Shown in pieces: positions 23,583-35,953 of a stretch of 64,000 nucleotides of DNA (the stretch's first letter is position 1; each line of letters opens with the position of its first letter). The stretch is from Anagrus nilaparvatae (Eukaryota; Arthropoda; Insecta; Hymenoptera; Mymaridae): the NCBI GenBank assembly GCA_022575985.1, contig JAKSXM010000014.1, positions 7,316,001 through 7,380,000 on the forward strand. The letters run 5' to 3'. The notes under the pieces were generated by a model that saw nothing but the letters and a program-made list of their open reading frames with translations, ran no database searches and was not told the origin of the DNA. Made by a program: the position numbers and the translations under genes.

Positions 23583-24540
23583 TCCAAAAGAAAACAAATG
23601 ATTGATGCTTGAATATTCCCAAAATTTTTATAAAAATAATATTTTTAAAATAAAGTTTTGTTAATAGTAATGTTTTAAAAATATTATTTTATAAAAAGTG
23701 TATAGTGTATTGTCTATACGTTTGCTTTTAAAATTTAAGCAAATTTGAGCGCGTTTAGTAACTGGATGGGTGACCGTATAGAAATTATGATAAACAGCGT
23801 ATAACTGTTTGGTTAGGATCGTCTATTTCGGCATAGTTTTTAAAAGAAAAATCGAACGTTATGAAGAAAACATGTATGCGGGCTGATCTCGAAGTAGGTT
23901 TTCTGAAGTTTCCCTGCTTCACGGGCATTATAATAATAATGTTCAAGTGAATGCGATTTCAGTTTAACAACTTAAAGTCGGATGTAGCCGCATATTAATT
24001 AATTAATTAATTAATAATTATGGCCGGCGTATAGGCTTGATCCTCGGTGGGGTACATAATACTACGTGCTACTAAAAATACGATACTAAAAAAAAAAAAC
24101 GCTTTATAATACGGAACTTTTTTTTTCAAAATATATATCCTTAAAAATTTAAATTGTATATTTATTTGTAAATGTTAGATCATTTTTCTTATTGGATTAA
24201 ATTGCACTTGCAAATCCAAGACAAAAATCCTTTCTAATTTACCAATATTAATATCACTGATTTGGTATTTTAAATATAATTGGCATTAGGAAAATATTAA
24301 ATATCTATCAATATATTTCCTAAATCTATCATTCATCATGACATTTAACTCCATAAATCACTTTATAAATCTTAGAAAGTAATTCAGAATTAATTGAATA
24401 TTATAAAAATTAAATATAATTGAAAAGTAATTGAATATTATCAAAAAAAAATTGTAATTGAAAAATAATTGAATATTATCAAAAACATCTGTTTTTTTAT
24501 TAAATGTTGTATATCCAATGTTCAGCCAATTCAGAAATCT
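23583..24540. other. Non-coding stretch with interspersed-repeat remains
   Basis: Contains the 5S-like scrap, an AGGTTTTCTGAAGTTTCCC block (also seen at about 59376), an (AATT)n run at 23993-24020, and a repeated ATTGAATATTAT motif at 24388-24480. No gene. Confidence 0.5.
23747..23782 (+). ncRNA. 5S rRNA-like fragment, probably inside a repeat
   Basis: GTTTAGTAACTGGATGGGTG followed by ACCGTATAGAA matches the 3' half of eukaryotic 5S rRNA (GTTAGTACTTGGATGGGTGACCGCCTGGGAA) with few changes, and includes the box C region used by TFIIIA. The 5' half of 5S is not recognisable, so this is a relic or part of a 5S-derived SINE, not a working rRNA gene. Confidence 0.5.
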
Positions 24541-26065
24541 CATGGATTTTTTAAATAGTTCCCAAGGGTTTCTAAGAGTTTTCTAGAGTTTCCGAGAAGT
24601 CATGGGATTTCTGACTGGCAACTATTGAAACAGCTTTGGCAACTCCTTAGTAACTTTTTGGAGCATTTAGAAAAATTCATAAATGTTCCGAATTCATGGA
24701 GAAGATAGGTATTTTGAGATTTAACCCCATTGAGACTTTTTATCACGGGGAATAAAACGAACGATTACCCAGAATTAAACATTATTAAAAAAAAATTAAT
24801 TTATGCCGTTTTGCTCCAGTAAAAATTGTCGTTGAACCTGAAGATGGGTATTTTGAGCTCTGACTCCATTGAGACTTTTGGTCAGAGGTACAAAACGAAT
24901 GATTTATCTGCATCAAACATAATATTTAAAAAAAATAAATTTTTGCCGTAATTGTCCACTAAAAATTGCCGTAGAGCCTAAGGATGGGCATTTTGTGCTT
25001 TGACCTCATTGAGACTTTTGATCAGGTGTACAAAACGAACAATTTTCCAAATTTATAGCGAATTTCGCCGGAATACCGTTTTCAATATAAAATCTGCGGG
25101 GTCCTTTTTATGATGCACTTTTTTACTTTTTAAAGACCTTCTAAGTTTACAAGGGGCTTTTCTTTTCTATTTTTTTTTCCCTTTTTACATTCTCTTCTTC
25201 ATCGCTGTCTTCTCATATATCTTTTTTTAAATTCCAACAATAGTCAGCCAACATTCTTTCATCCCACTTACCTTGATATCACTTTTCTATTACTTTAAGG
25301 TCCTGGTAGAATATTTCACCCTGTTCTTCACTGTAGTCTTCACTAAATTGCTCGAGAAATAATCTACAATAAACAGTCTCCAATCTTCACTTTTGTAAAA
25401 ATCTGGCTCAAAGCTATTAATAAGACCTTTAGCATCTGTGCAATACACAAGAGACTCTTCTTTTTTATAACAATGTAGAAACTCTTTGTATCAAACGCAA
25501 TAGTAGAAATTCCATCATGTTTCATTTTTGAAGCAAGATATTCCGCAGCATTTGTAGCTAATCCTAAGTTTCTGAAAATGTCATTTAATTTTTCTTGATT
25601 CCATGTTCTTATAGATCACTCTTTTTTGCTATTATTTTAATCTTCATCACTTTCAGACTCACTACCGGACTGCACCAATCTTCAGAATTGTAATCAACAT
25701 CTATGTCACTCTCTGACTCTTGTGCATACTCACTGATATCCATTTCACTTTCATTAATAGTTGAATTCTCACTAACATTCATTTTACTCAAATTCTCTAC
25801 TGAATTCTCACTAACATCCATATTACTGTCATTCATAACCAAAACCACGCTTGCATTTGAATATTCAATAATACCCGAAATAATTACATCATTATTATAA
25901 GTTGGTGGGGTAAATGATAAGGCATATTAATATTTAACATGCTTAGAGCATATCATACCAGTATATGTTGTCATACAAATATTTCATTCTTTATTAGCTC
26001 TGGGCTCATTCCACATAGCCGGCATTTCCATTAAACACTTTGTTTTGGTTTTAGATGTTTGACGA
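24541..26065 (-). mobile_element. Deleted copy of the unclassified C-rich/DDE-like transposon
   Basis: Minus-strand sequence from 26065 down to 25100 matches the element at 53987-55861: the TKCLMEMPAMWNEP block, the acidic ESESDIDVDYNSED tract, and the region near the C-terminus (ERMLADYC-like, 25240). It has an internal deletion at about 25366 that joins the D-rich middle to the tail. The right end is cut by a LINE 3' fragment. 24700-25060 holds three subterminal tandem units. Confidence 0.75.
24700..25060. repeat. Three tandem units of about 120-130 bp
   Basis: Each unit has TATTTTGAG or similar, CCATTGAGACTTTTG, AAAACGAACGATT and TGCCGT in the same order. They sit just outside the transposase remnant, in the same relative place as the CCCCTAGGGGTCA tandem units of the copies at 53 and 58 kb. 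Confidence 0.75.
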
Positions 26066-26069
26066 TTCA

Positions 26070-26440
26070 ACATTGAAAGGAGTGGTCCTGGAAATAGTAC
26101 AAAGTCCTGAAAACTGGAATAAAGTAGCAGAGTCGGTGAAGCCACTCTGTTGTCGAAAGAGGAGAAGGTCTTTCTATCGAGTGCTCTCCCGTCCCTAGGT
26201 AGGAGGGAAAGCAACGGCCAGTTGCCTAGGCTGTGCAGCCCAAACGGAAGTTATACTTGGAAAGGGAGCAAACAAGCGCAGGGGGGTTTCAAGTGTGTTT
26301 ACCCATTAAGAATCTGGAACAAAGTCGGTGACCGGGTTGCGGTGTTTCGAATAGAAAGCAAAGCGGACTGCATTTACAAGCAATCAGCCTAGCTCTTAAC
26401 GCGACATCTCCTACCAGCCAAAGATGGTAGGATAATTTGT
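26070..26440 (+). mobile_element. R1-clade LINE 3' end fragment
   Basis: GC-rich island. It aligns by eye, on the opposite strand, with the 3' end of the LINE at 48205-50884: GTTGCCTAGGCTG, AAACAAGCGCAGGGGGGTTT, AGTGTGTTTACCCATTAAGAATC, and GTCGGTGACCG. Only 3' untranslated sequence remains. It truncates the transposon copy to its left. Confidence 0.75.
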
Positions 26441-27129
26441 TTTTATTGATGTATTTACTTACATATTCAACTATTTATTTATTTATATACCTATTTATTA
26501 ACTCTTTGTTTACGATATCAAAAGAGGACGCATATTTCTTAACATATATTTTTATTGAAGAATACAGCACATAAAAACGATGAAATTTTAATTATAAGGA
26601 ATGACGGAGTCCTTAAAGAGACTGGCGATTTACTGAATACATATCAAAAGATGGAGTTGACGAATAAAACTAAATGTTCTTGAACCTCTCCTGAAAAAAA
26701 GTGAAAACGATTGGCATAGGCTTTGCATAATGTAAGAAAGGATTTGAGATTTAAAAGGGGAGTTAAATAAATTTGGAATACCAAATTACACCAAATGGTT
26801 CTGGATGAGTTTATTATGTTGAAAAACATGCTAACTACCCTCCCTTCATTCCAATGGGCCTTCTGGGCTTAGAAACGCAGAGCTCAATGTTATGGAATAG
26901 GGTTTTTTGGTAGTTTTCAATAAAACTCTAAAACCTGACAAATTAACTAAAACAATTATTACAAATTATTTTATTGTAAATTGATTGAGATATATTTTAA
27001 TTTTTTAATTTTTTTTATTAAATATTATTGCTTTTATAAATAAATATTTTTAAAAAATTTTGAAATTGTATGAATATAGCACCATATTATTACGCCATTT
27101 TTTTTGTAAAAATACCCATTAACATACTT
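26441..27129. other. Non-coding AT-rich stretch
   Basis: No convincing gene. A GC-richer part at 26640-26905 has short frames only and no splice-bounded exon that I could support. Confidence 0.4.
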
Positions 27130-27214
27130 TTTAACATGAACCATGTTTATAGATAGGGGGTACTTCAGAACTTGTAAAATTAAGGGTGGGTAATATTTGT
27201 CCTATTTAGGGGAT
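27130..27214. repeat. AGGGACTT-family repeat, left half
   Basis: AACATGAACCATGTTTATAG, then GGGGGTACTTCAGAACTTG and TTTGTCCTATTTAGGGG, match the first part of the copy at 12025. The sequence stops at 27214, where an LTR begins. The matching right half lies at 60412-60735. Confidence 0.8.
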
Positions 27215-27806
27215 TGTTGCGTAGGCATCGTATGGGAAAAATGTTAATATGTTGTAGTAATATTATATTTAATATGTTTAATCTCGTGGAAGATGCTTAG
27301 TAAAAGAGATAACTAATAGAAATATAATAAAAAACAATATGTGGGAATGGTATTTACGAGCTTATAGATTGAAAGCCAATATAAAAAACAACATCTCTGA
27401 CATCAAAGAGAAACCTTTGAACTTGGTATAGAAAACGCCTACGACAACATAAAAATTCTTCTCATACAGTAGCTACATTCCTTTTACATGGTTTAACGCA
27501 TATAAGCTACTGTCCAGGGATGTCGCGGGGGCACTTCATTAGAATACTTGTTTGGGATCACTTGTTACTCTAACCTAAGTTTGATCGCATTGCATATTAT
27601 TGGGATCTCGATACTAACATCTTGTAGTTATACTTATATTATGGAACTTAGAGTATTTTCAATAAACAAACAAGTTATATTCAACTACTTTGGTTAATTT
27701 ATTTTCCTCTACAATAAACCAGCCTTAAAATAACTTTAAGGTCCGAATAAAAAGAATTCTCGCATCACCTGAGAATAAAATTTACTAATCCAGCAAATAC
27801 GCTACA
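27215..27806 (+). repeat. 5' LTR of the Ty3-like element
   Basis: Starts TGTTGCGTAGGCAT and ends CGCTACA. It is followed by TTTGGAGGCTCCGGAGGG, a plausible primer-binding region beginning TGG. Nearly identical to 59817-60411 apart from an extra ~25 bp near 27252 and a short insertion in the right copy near 60090. Contains TATTTTCAATAAACAAAC as a candidate poly(A) region. Confidence 0.85.
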
Positions 27807-30800
27807 GATTATTTGGAGGCTCCGGAGGGATATTCGGTAGTGGAGGAAAATCGGAAAATTTTTTTTTCTAACCAACAAAAAAAAATAAAAAATAAAAAAA
27901 ATTTATTTTGGAAACAAATTGAAAAATATTTGGATGGAGGATTCATAAGACGATTTATCAGGAAAATATTTCAAGGAAAATTATTTAACAACAAAAGAAA
28001 ATCAACTTTAAGGAGAAGATTGCATAACGAGATATTACTACACAATACGAAGCAAAGACTAATTATTCAACAGCGAGGAGAAATTAACAACTATATATTA
28101 CTGAAATCTTTTAACAAAGGAGTAGCGAGGAAGGTTCTTTATCGACGGATGTGCAGCAAATCGATTGCAGTTCCATTTATTGATCGAGCATTAATTGGAC
28201 ATCTAACTACGAAAATATTTGCACAGCTGTTATAGGATTTGGGTCAATAGGTCATGGAGATGGAAAAAGTAGGAGAAGCCTTTGTAGCAGCTTGGTCAGT
28301 ATATTTTATTTCATTTTTTTTTTCTTTCGTCAACATTTAAGACAATACTCGATTTTGGGAGTTAAATTAAATTTTTTTTTAATTATTAAATGGTAAAATA
28401 TTATTAAGAATATTAGAAATATTTAAAATTGTTTCAAATTAATTCGTTAACAAATTTTTTTTAATTAATTTGGATATTTTTATTTTATAAGAAATAAAAA
28501 AAAGAATAACTAGGAACCAGTTTGCGATTATGCATTAAGAGTTCAAAATCTAAAACAAAGATTACTCTCACTTTACGATTTATCAGTAAACATGACTGTA
28601 GAAGAGATAGAATATTTCTCGTTTAAAAAACCCTCCAGAATATAGAGTGTCTGCTAAAAAACCATTGAGTTTACGAGAAGCAGCTAATATAGCGGTAAAC
28701 CTTGAGGGGAGATCTAAAGTCTTGGAAAGACATGAAAACTGTGCTACAAGACCGAATAAAAATTGCTCGTCCACACATTCGTCAATACCTCAAAGAAACT
28801 TAAATTATTTTGAAGAGCAAGAATCAGATGCAACAAGTGATTCATCGGTAGATTTAAATAAATTGTGGGCATTGTTAGCTAATTTAGCCGCAAATGTAAA
28901 TATTACAGCTACGGTAAAAGCAGATTGCCCTTATTGCAAAAGCCCTCATGAATTAAAAAATTGTCAAAAATTTTTTAAAGCAATAGAATCAGGAGAAATA
29001 AAAATAGAAGGAAATAAAATTAAAAGAAATAATGACCAAGAATATACTAATACTAATCAAGGTAATCGATATTTTCCTTACCCATTGTGGGCTAATCCAC
29101 AAAATAGAGTAAATCCAGAGTTTGAAAATGAAATGAGTAATTTTAGGCAACAAAGTCAAAATCAATTTATAGAAATGTAGGGTATAGTAATAATAGAAAT
29201 TTTAATGGATATAATAATTATAATACTGGGTTTAGAAATTTTAATAATGGATTATGATAAAAATTTTGGAAATAATAGATTTCAAAATAAAAATTTTGAA
29301 CGATATAATTATGGAGAAAGAAACTTTAATAATTCTAGTAACAACACGTTTAATCGAAAGAGTAGTGGGAGACAAAATTATAGTAGGGGTAATAATAATA
29401 ATTTTAGTAGAGAAAGTGGAAGTAAAGTTTATAAAAATGGTAACGGTAGAAACAATGTAAAAGGTTTAAATAATGATAGACAAAGAGAAAATATTAATAA
29501 CAGAGATGCTAGAAATACCTTGTCAAATGGATATATTAATAAAAATGAGTCCCTAAATTTAAACTAATTAAGAGTTCGATTTTAAAACTTAACGAAAGCG
29601 AAATCGAGCATACAAAAAATAATTTACAAAAAAATAATATCCCAAATAAAAAGAAATTTATAGCTTCAGTAAGTATAAATTATACAGTATCTAAGAAAAT
29701 ACCTCCAATAGTAGAATTACAATGTAAGCAATTAGTATTAAGTACAAGAACTATTTACGTAGATTCTGGAGCTGAGGTTAGCTTATTAAAAGGATCAGCG
29801 TTATGTGAACAAGAATTTGTTAACAGAAATACAGTTATTAAATAGTAGGGGTAACCAGTCATGAAAGTTATACTAAGGGTACAATAACATTAGATTTAAT
29901 GGGATCTGAATGTTTATTACATGTAGTGTCAGACGATTTTCGTCTTGACTCTGATGAGTTATTAGGGATTGATGCATTACAGAGATATGAAGGACAAATT
30001 GATCTTGGAAGGATGAGATTACAGTTTGGGCCTTATATATTTCCATTTTTACGTAGAAAAAGGTTTTTTATTCAACCTAAATCGGTGCAAAATATTTATG
30101 TATGCATAAAAAATCTTGAAAAACAAGAAGGTTATATACCACTGTTAGATATACACACTAATTTAATAATAGGGGAAGCAATTGTAACGAATAGAAATGG
30201 TAGAGCGATAATAAGATGTGTTAATACTTCAGAAAACATAGTTGAGTTAGAGACCCCGTTAGTAGAGTTACAGGATTACGAAAATTCTGCAGATATTAAA
30301 GAGGCAAAGTATTGGGATTCTGATACAAATTTTTATAGGGATTTTATATCAGAAAAAATTATGAAAGAACTTGATTTAAAATATTTAAACGCAGAGGAAA
30401 TAAAATCTTTGAGATCGATAGTTTTTAATTATGCTGATCGGTTTTATGTAAAAGGCAGGAAATTTACTAGTACACCATGGATAAAACAAAAGATAGAATT
30501 AAAAAACGATACGCCTATTAAATGTAGAGTATTTAGGCACCTGAAGTTAAGAAAGAAATGGAAAAAATTTTAAAAGAATAATTGGAGTTAGGCATAATAC
30601 AGCCATCCCAATCTTCTTATTCTAGTCCACTTTGGATTGTAGCTAAAAAGGATCTGGATGAGAAAGGGAATAAAAGACATAGAGTGGTAGCGGATTACAG
30701 AAAATTAAATGATTTAATTACAGCTGATAATTACCCAATTCCAGATATAACAGGCATTTTGGACCAGCTAAGAAAAGCCATGTATGTCTCAAACTTAGAT

Positions 30801-31437
30801 TTGAAATTCGCTTTTTATCAGGTGGAAATAGAGCCGGAATCAAGACAATACACTAGCTGCTGTGCAGGCCAATATGAATTTTTAAGGATGGGGATGGGGG
30901 TTAAAAGATCCCCGAGTGTGTTTTGTAGGCTAATTGACATGGTTTTAGCAGGTATGCAACATGAAATATTCGCCTATTTGGATGACATCATTTTTTACGC
31001 TAAAAATCTGGAAGACCATGATAAAAAATACAGAATGCTGTTGGATAGACTTAGAAGTGCTAAATTAATATTAAATCTTAGGAAGTGTTTATTCCTAAAA
31101 CGAGAAACAGAATTTCTGGGGCATAAAATCGGAAATAATCAACTAAAACAGAGTGATAAAAAAGTAGAAGCATTAAAAAATTTCCCAGTACCAACTAATC
31201 AAAAGAAAGTAAAAACTTTATTAGGACTAACATCTTATTATAGATAATGTATAAAAAATTATTCAAAAATAGCAAAGCCTTTATTAGATTTGTTGAAAAA
31301 AGATCAACCTTTTAAGTGGGAGGAAGAACAACAAATAGCCTTTGAAACTTTTAGACAAAAATTAATAGAAGAGCCGTTACTAGTGTCACGCGATTTTATA
31401 GTAGTCGCGGATAGCTCAGATTTTGCAGTTAAGTTGA
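27807..31437 (+). pseudogene. Ty3-like gag-protease-RT-RNase H, broken
   Basis: A basic leader frame (27813-28235) comes first. Then comes a gag region at 28600-29570 with one zinc knuckle, CPYCKSPHELKNC, and a long Asn/Arg/Gly-rich tail. The protease motif YVDSGAEVSLL follows at about 29757. Next are an inter-domain region (29899-30573) and the RT: VADYRKLNDL, SNLDLKFAFYQVE, and catalytic YLDDIIFYA at about 30974. RNase H starts at about 31250 and is cut at 31437, right after VVADSSDFAV, the first catalytic Asp. Stops at 30571 and 31245 and a frame change at about 29845 make it non-functional. Reading resumes nowhere beyond the cut. Confidence 0.9.
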
Positions 31438-33420
31438 TTTATTAGTATACCAACCAATATTAACTTATACAAATATTTTCTATATTCTTTTTTTTTTTTT
31501 AAATATGTAAATTTTCGTTTAAGGAAATACTTAATCCTTCTTTCCTTAATTTTATTAATTTAGCACAAGGCAATACTCACTTTAATGTACTTAAAGACAT
31601 TTAAAAGTCATTTTTAACAAAAGAAATTATAAAAAGCCTTAAACAAAAGGTTTTTGTTTTATTTTCGTATAATCAAATAATTTTTTATTGCTTCGTCTAA
31701 TTTAGCATTTAATATTTCCCCAAAATTACAGATAAAGATTTTTATGTATGAGAGAAAAATTTGAGATCAAGAAAAAATAAAAAAAAAACTATTGATATAC
31801 TTTGCAATAAATCTAGAGTGACGAAAAAAAATCCCGATAAAAAACATTTAAAAAAAATATCCATTCTTATTCTCAAATTTTATACCGTTCACTGCCGGAT
31901 CCATTAATACATCTTCGTATTTTGATAAAACTTATATTATTATTATTTTATTATATATTTTTTTTTTAACAAATCAACTTGCATATATATTTTTTTTAAA
32001 TTTAACTTTCACCATATAATATTGATGGTGTCCGTTACATATAATTTCTTTTGTTTTTTTTTGCTTTACTTTTTCTCTCTCTCTTTTTCTTTTTAATCCC
32101 TTATTTCTATCAAATTTGTATTACTATCTTAAAACTTAATTCATTCAATGATTTATTTTTAATCGAAGCACACAAATTAAAAATAATCTTCTTTGCTTCT
32201 ATATAATAGGAAAATATATATAATATTCCTACAAAAAAAAATATTTCACGTATGTTATATTTATTATCATATAACTTAAATTCAAAAAAAAAAACTCTAT
32301 CCCCCCTTTTTTTTAAATCTCAATTTTTCCTAATATGATTTACCTATATAATATTCTTTTTCTTTTAGACTTTTTCAATCCTTAAATAATCATGGCGTTG
32401 GACTATTTACATATTGATATGTTTTATAACATTTGGATACATCTTGGTATATCCGAAAAATATTCTCTCTTTATGCTGAATAGCTCTTTGCAGTCCTTGT
32501 GTATTGAAGCCTTGTCTCAAGACCGTCACCTTAATTTACTGTATGGCTCTCATTATCCTGGAAGTCTTTCAACCAATCGAGTAAATCTTGACCGGATGTA
32601 TTTGGCCAGTTTTAAAAATCTTTTTGATTTAATGCCTAACATTGTAGATGTTATTATTTTCAATTTGTGTGCTTCGATTAAAAATAAATCATTGAATGAA
32701 TTAAGTTTTAAGATAGTAATACAAATTTGATAGAAATAAGGGATTAAAAAGAAAAAGAGAGAGAGAGAAAAAGTAAAGCAAAAAAATACAAAAGAAATTA
32801 TATGTAACGGACACCATCAATATTATATGGTGAAAGTTAAATTTAAAAAAAATATATATGCAAGTTGATTTGTTAAAAAAAAAATATATAATAAAATAAT
32901 AATAATATAAGTTTTATCAAAATACGAAGATGTATTAATGGATCCGGCAGTGAACGGTATAAAATTTGAGAATAAGAATGGATATTTTTTTAAAATGTTT
33001 TTTATCGGGATTTTTTTTTGTCACTCTAGATTTATTACAAAGTATATCAATAGTTTTTTTTTTTTCTTGATCTCAAATTTTTCTCTCATACATAAAAATC
33101 TTTATCTGTAATTTTGGGGAAATATTAAATGCTAAATTAGACGAAGCAATAAAAAACTATTTGATTATACGAAAATAAAACAAAAACCTTTTGTTTAAGG
33201 TTTTTTATAATTTCTTTTGTTAAAAATGACTTTTAAATGTCTTTAAGTACATTAAAGTCAGTATTGTCTTGTGCTAAAGTAATAAAATTAAGGAAAGAAG
33301 GATTAAGTATTTCCTTAAACGAGAATTTACATATTTAAAAAAAAAAAAGAATATAGACAATATTTGTATAAGTTAATATCGGTTGGTATACTAATAAATC
33401 AATAAGTTGCTTTTTAATAT
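31438..33420. repeat. 2-kb palindrome with ~735-bp arms at the RNase H break
   Basis: Arms 31438-32170 and 32673-33416 are inverse copies at high identity. The tips read TTGATTTATTAGTATACC and, inverted, GGTATACTAATAAATCAA. TAAG lies directly outside both tips, a possible 4-bp target duplication. The roughly 500-bp loop contains the first part of an F-box-like frame. The arms are AT-rich with long A/T runs and no transposase. Confidence 0.85.
32392..32730 (+). pseudogene. F-box-like ORF fragment in the palindrome loop
   Basis: Starts MALDYLHIDMFYNIWIHLGI, which lines up with the N-terminus of the F-box/LRR protein on the opposite strand at 35145 (an IW..L.I...YS pattern). It then gives an LRR-like stretch with LDRMYLASFKNLFDL. 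Its last ~20 codons lie in the right arm of the palindrome, so the true C-terminus has been replaced. I read it as a truncated paralogue of the neighbouring F-box/LRR gene. The similarity is modest. Confidence 0.45.
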
Positions 33421-33777
33421 TGGCATTATTATTCTTTTTGCAAAGCAGATATGGGTTTTAGTAAGGAGGAAGATCCTTAATTTTAGGAAAGAAGGAGGAA
33501 AAGGAAAAATAAAAGTTAAAGGACAAAATAAAAAATAGAAAATTAATGAAAAATATTAATTTTATTGTTATACATGTTTCTTTTTATATAGCATTTACTG
33601 CAGGGTAGCTACATTTATATTAAAGTTTAGTTGTGACTCATATTCAAGTTTGGTTTTAATACATATATACATGTATTTACAACATTTTATACAAAATTTA
33701 AATAAAAAAGTATATAGAGTTGTAGTAATAAAAATGAATAATATTAAAATATTGAGAAGCTTGCATTTTATTTTTTT
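33421..33777. other. AT-rich spacer, no gene seen
   Basis: A purine-rich stretch (33461-33560) and AT-rich filler. It would be the 3' flank of the F-box/LRR gene. Confidence 0.4.
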
Positions 33778-35145
33778 TTATTCGGAGTCACTAACAGAGG
33801 ATATATGATACATAGAGAAAGGAATGTCCAAGGTAGAATAATAATAGTTAGCTTCGGAGAAAAAACTTGAAGTATCAGGGTGCATGGAATCACTTAAAAG
33901 TAAATTGGGAAATTCATGAATGTTATATCTATGCATTAATGTAAGACTGAAACCAGTCTGTAAATAAAATGTAACAGGACGAGTTAGAGTGGACAAAAAT
34001 TTTGAAATATTAACATGCTTGAATCTAAATAAGCAAAATTGATTGTAGTATCAATTTTGCGTATATTTGCGTAAACTAACATAATCTGCTTCATACAGAA
34101 GATATTGAAAATTGGGAAGTTGCATAAATAAATCAAGAGGTTTTACAGTTAACATATTGGAAAAACTAATATCTAATACTTTAAGGGGAAGATCAATAAA
34201 ACATTCATAGTCAAAGGACAAGTAGGCAACAGATAGATATCGCAATTTAGTTAGTTCAGAAAGGCTGGAAAGCCCTTCAGCTTTTAAGTTAAAATAAGCG
34301 CTAATATCAAGGCGGGCAAGTTGTTTAATTTCTTTGCAAATAGTCATAAGTTCAGCATCAGTAAGGGAACTAAATGGAATACACAATATAGTTAAATTTT
34401 TCATTTTAATAATATAATCATAATTGAAAGAAAGATCATGGAAAGCAGGACCTAATGCGCAGATATTTAATTCAAAAAGATTTTTAGGGGAAGAGATAAC
34501 TTTACTTAATGGGGGGCAAAGTTCACCGTAAACAGTGAGTTTTTTAAAACGAAGGAGTAAAGTAGGCAAGCATAAAGAGGTTTTAGTACTTATTGGACTT
34601 AATCCTTCTAAATGTAAATTTGAGCAGTGTAAACTGGTTAACAGAGGAAAATTTAATAAATATTTATCAAAATTAACATAAAATAAAGGAGTTATACGAT
34701 TGAAAGAAAGACTTTCTAAATTTAAAGCATGAGAATAAAATAATTGACCGTGATTAACATTAAGGTTAATATTGTTGCAAATAAGAGTATGCATTTTTGG
34801 AAAAAATTTTAAAACAATTTCTAATAGCTTAGATAAATGATTCTGTATAATATAATATTCATAAAAACTTACATTGATATGTACAGTATAAGTTTCAGTC
34901 AAATAGCGAAATAGATTAGCTAAAGAATTTAACGGTATATAATCCATATTTAGTATAAAATTATTAACAGTGGTACAAGGACCAATACCAAAACAAAGTT
35001 CTAAGCAATATATTCGTTTCCAAGCAAGTTTTGCAAAACGCAAACTTTTTTGATTGACTGCAGCCCAAGACATTTTGTCGCGAATATCTAAGTACTGCCA
35101 AATAGCCAAATGACAATCTTCATTTACGAGATCCATTGTCTTCAA
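33778..35145 (-). pseudogene. F-box/leucine-rich-repeat protein with one internal TGA
   Basis: A single-exon frame of 364 codons starts MKTMDLVNEDCHLAIWQYL. Residues ~5-50 form an F-box (the ED..L.IW.YL.IRDK....V pattern). Residues ~130-350 contain irregular leucine-rich repeats such as LESLSFNRI, LTSLHCSNLHLEGL, LFELNICAL, LARLDISAYFNL, LRYLSVAYLSF and LKVLDISFSNML. Such proteins usually act as substrate adaptors of SCF ubiquitin ligases. A TGA at 34051-34053 follows KYTQN, but the same frame continues open for about 91 codons to a stop at 33778. So either the gene ends at TGA or the longer form has one nonsense change. The shorter product would be near normal size, so the gene may still be functional. 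Confidence 0.65.
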
Positions 35146-35953
35146 AGTTATCTAATAAAATTATATAAATGTTTTTATATATGATGATAATAGGAAAAAT
35201 GGATGTAATGTATGATAAATACAAAATTTTTTTCTTTTTTTCTTGCAAGAAAAATCCGAAAATTTTTTATATTTATTTCAACTGTAGGATTTAAAATATA
35301 ATAAGAATATTATAAAATTTGATGCAACAGAAATAAAATGCTACGCATCAGGATGTGTGAAAATATTATAAATAAAATAATAATAAAATATAATTATTAT
35401 TGTTATTATTAGGAATACTGAAAAGTAATGAAGATATTGGGCATTAAATAAATATAGCGCAGGAAACAAAGGAAATAAGAATCGAAAATAAATTTAGATA
35501 TAGACGTTGGACAAAATAAAATAATTATCCCTTCTTAGCTTTCTTTTCGGAAATCATAATATTTATACATATATATACAGATATGTGTGTGTGCATGCAA
35601 ACTTAGAAGCATAATAGGGGGTAGTGAGATTAATTTATAAATGAATCAATTAGTATATTTTGAAGTTATATGACATAGCGGATAATTTAAAAAAAATAAA
35701 TAAAAATAGTAAATAAAGTTTTTCGTTTTTTTTTTAAGGCAACCCAGAGGTGTAAAGATAAAAAAACGAGAAACAAATGAATTTTGGTTTAAACAAAAAT
35801 TTGAAACAATAAAAATAAAAAAAAAGAGACAGAAAATTTTGTTGCTATAAAAAATAATAATCGCAATAAATAAATATTGAAGTGAATTTTTTTTTGGATG
35901 ATAAACAGTAAAATTCAAGATATAAAAGATATAAAAGTAGTTATAATAATATT
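35146..35953. other. AT-rich intergenic stretch
   Basis: Upstream of the F-box/LRR start. It contains homopolymer A/T runs and a short TATACATATATATACAGATATGTGTGTG tract of dinucleotide type near 35570. No gene. Confidence 0.4.

Noticed and set aside
31438..33420. Polinton/Maverick terminal repeat
   Set aside because: Both arms lie within 2 kb of each other, with no polymerase B, integrase or capsid genes and a 4-bp rather than 6-bp flank.
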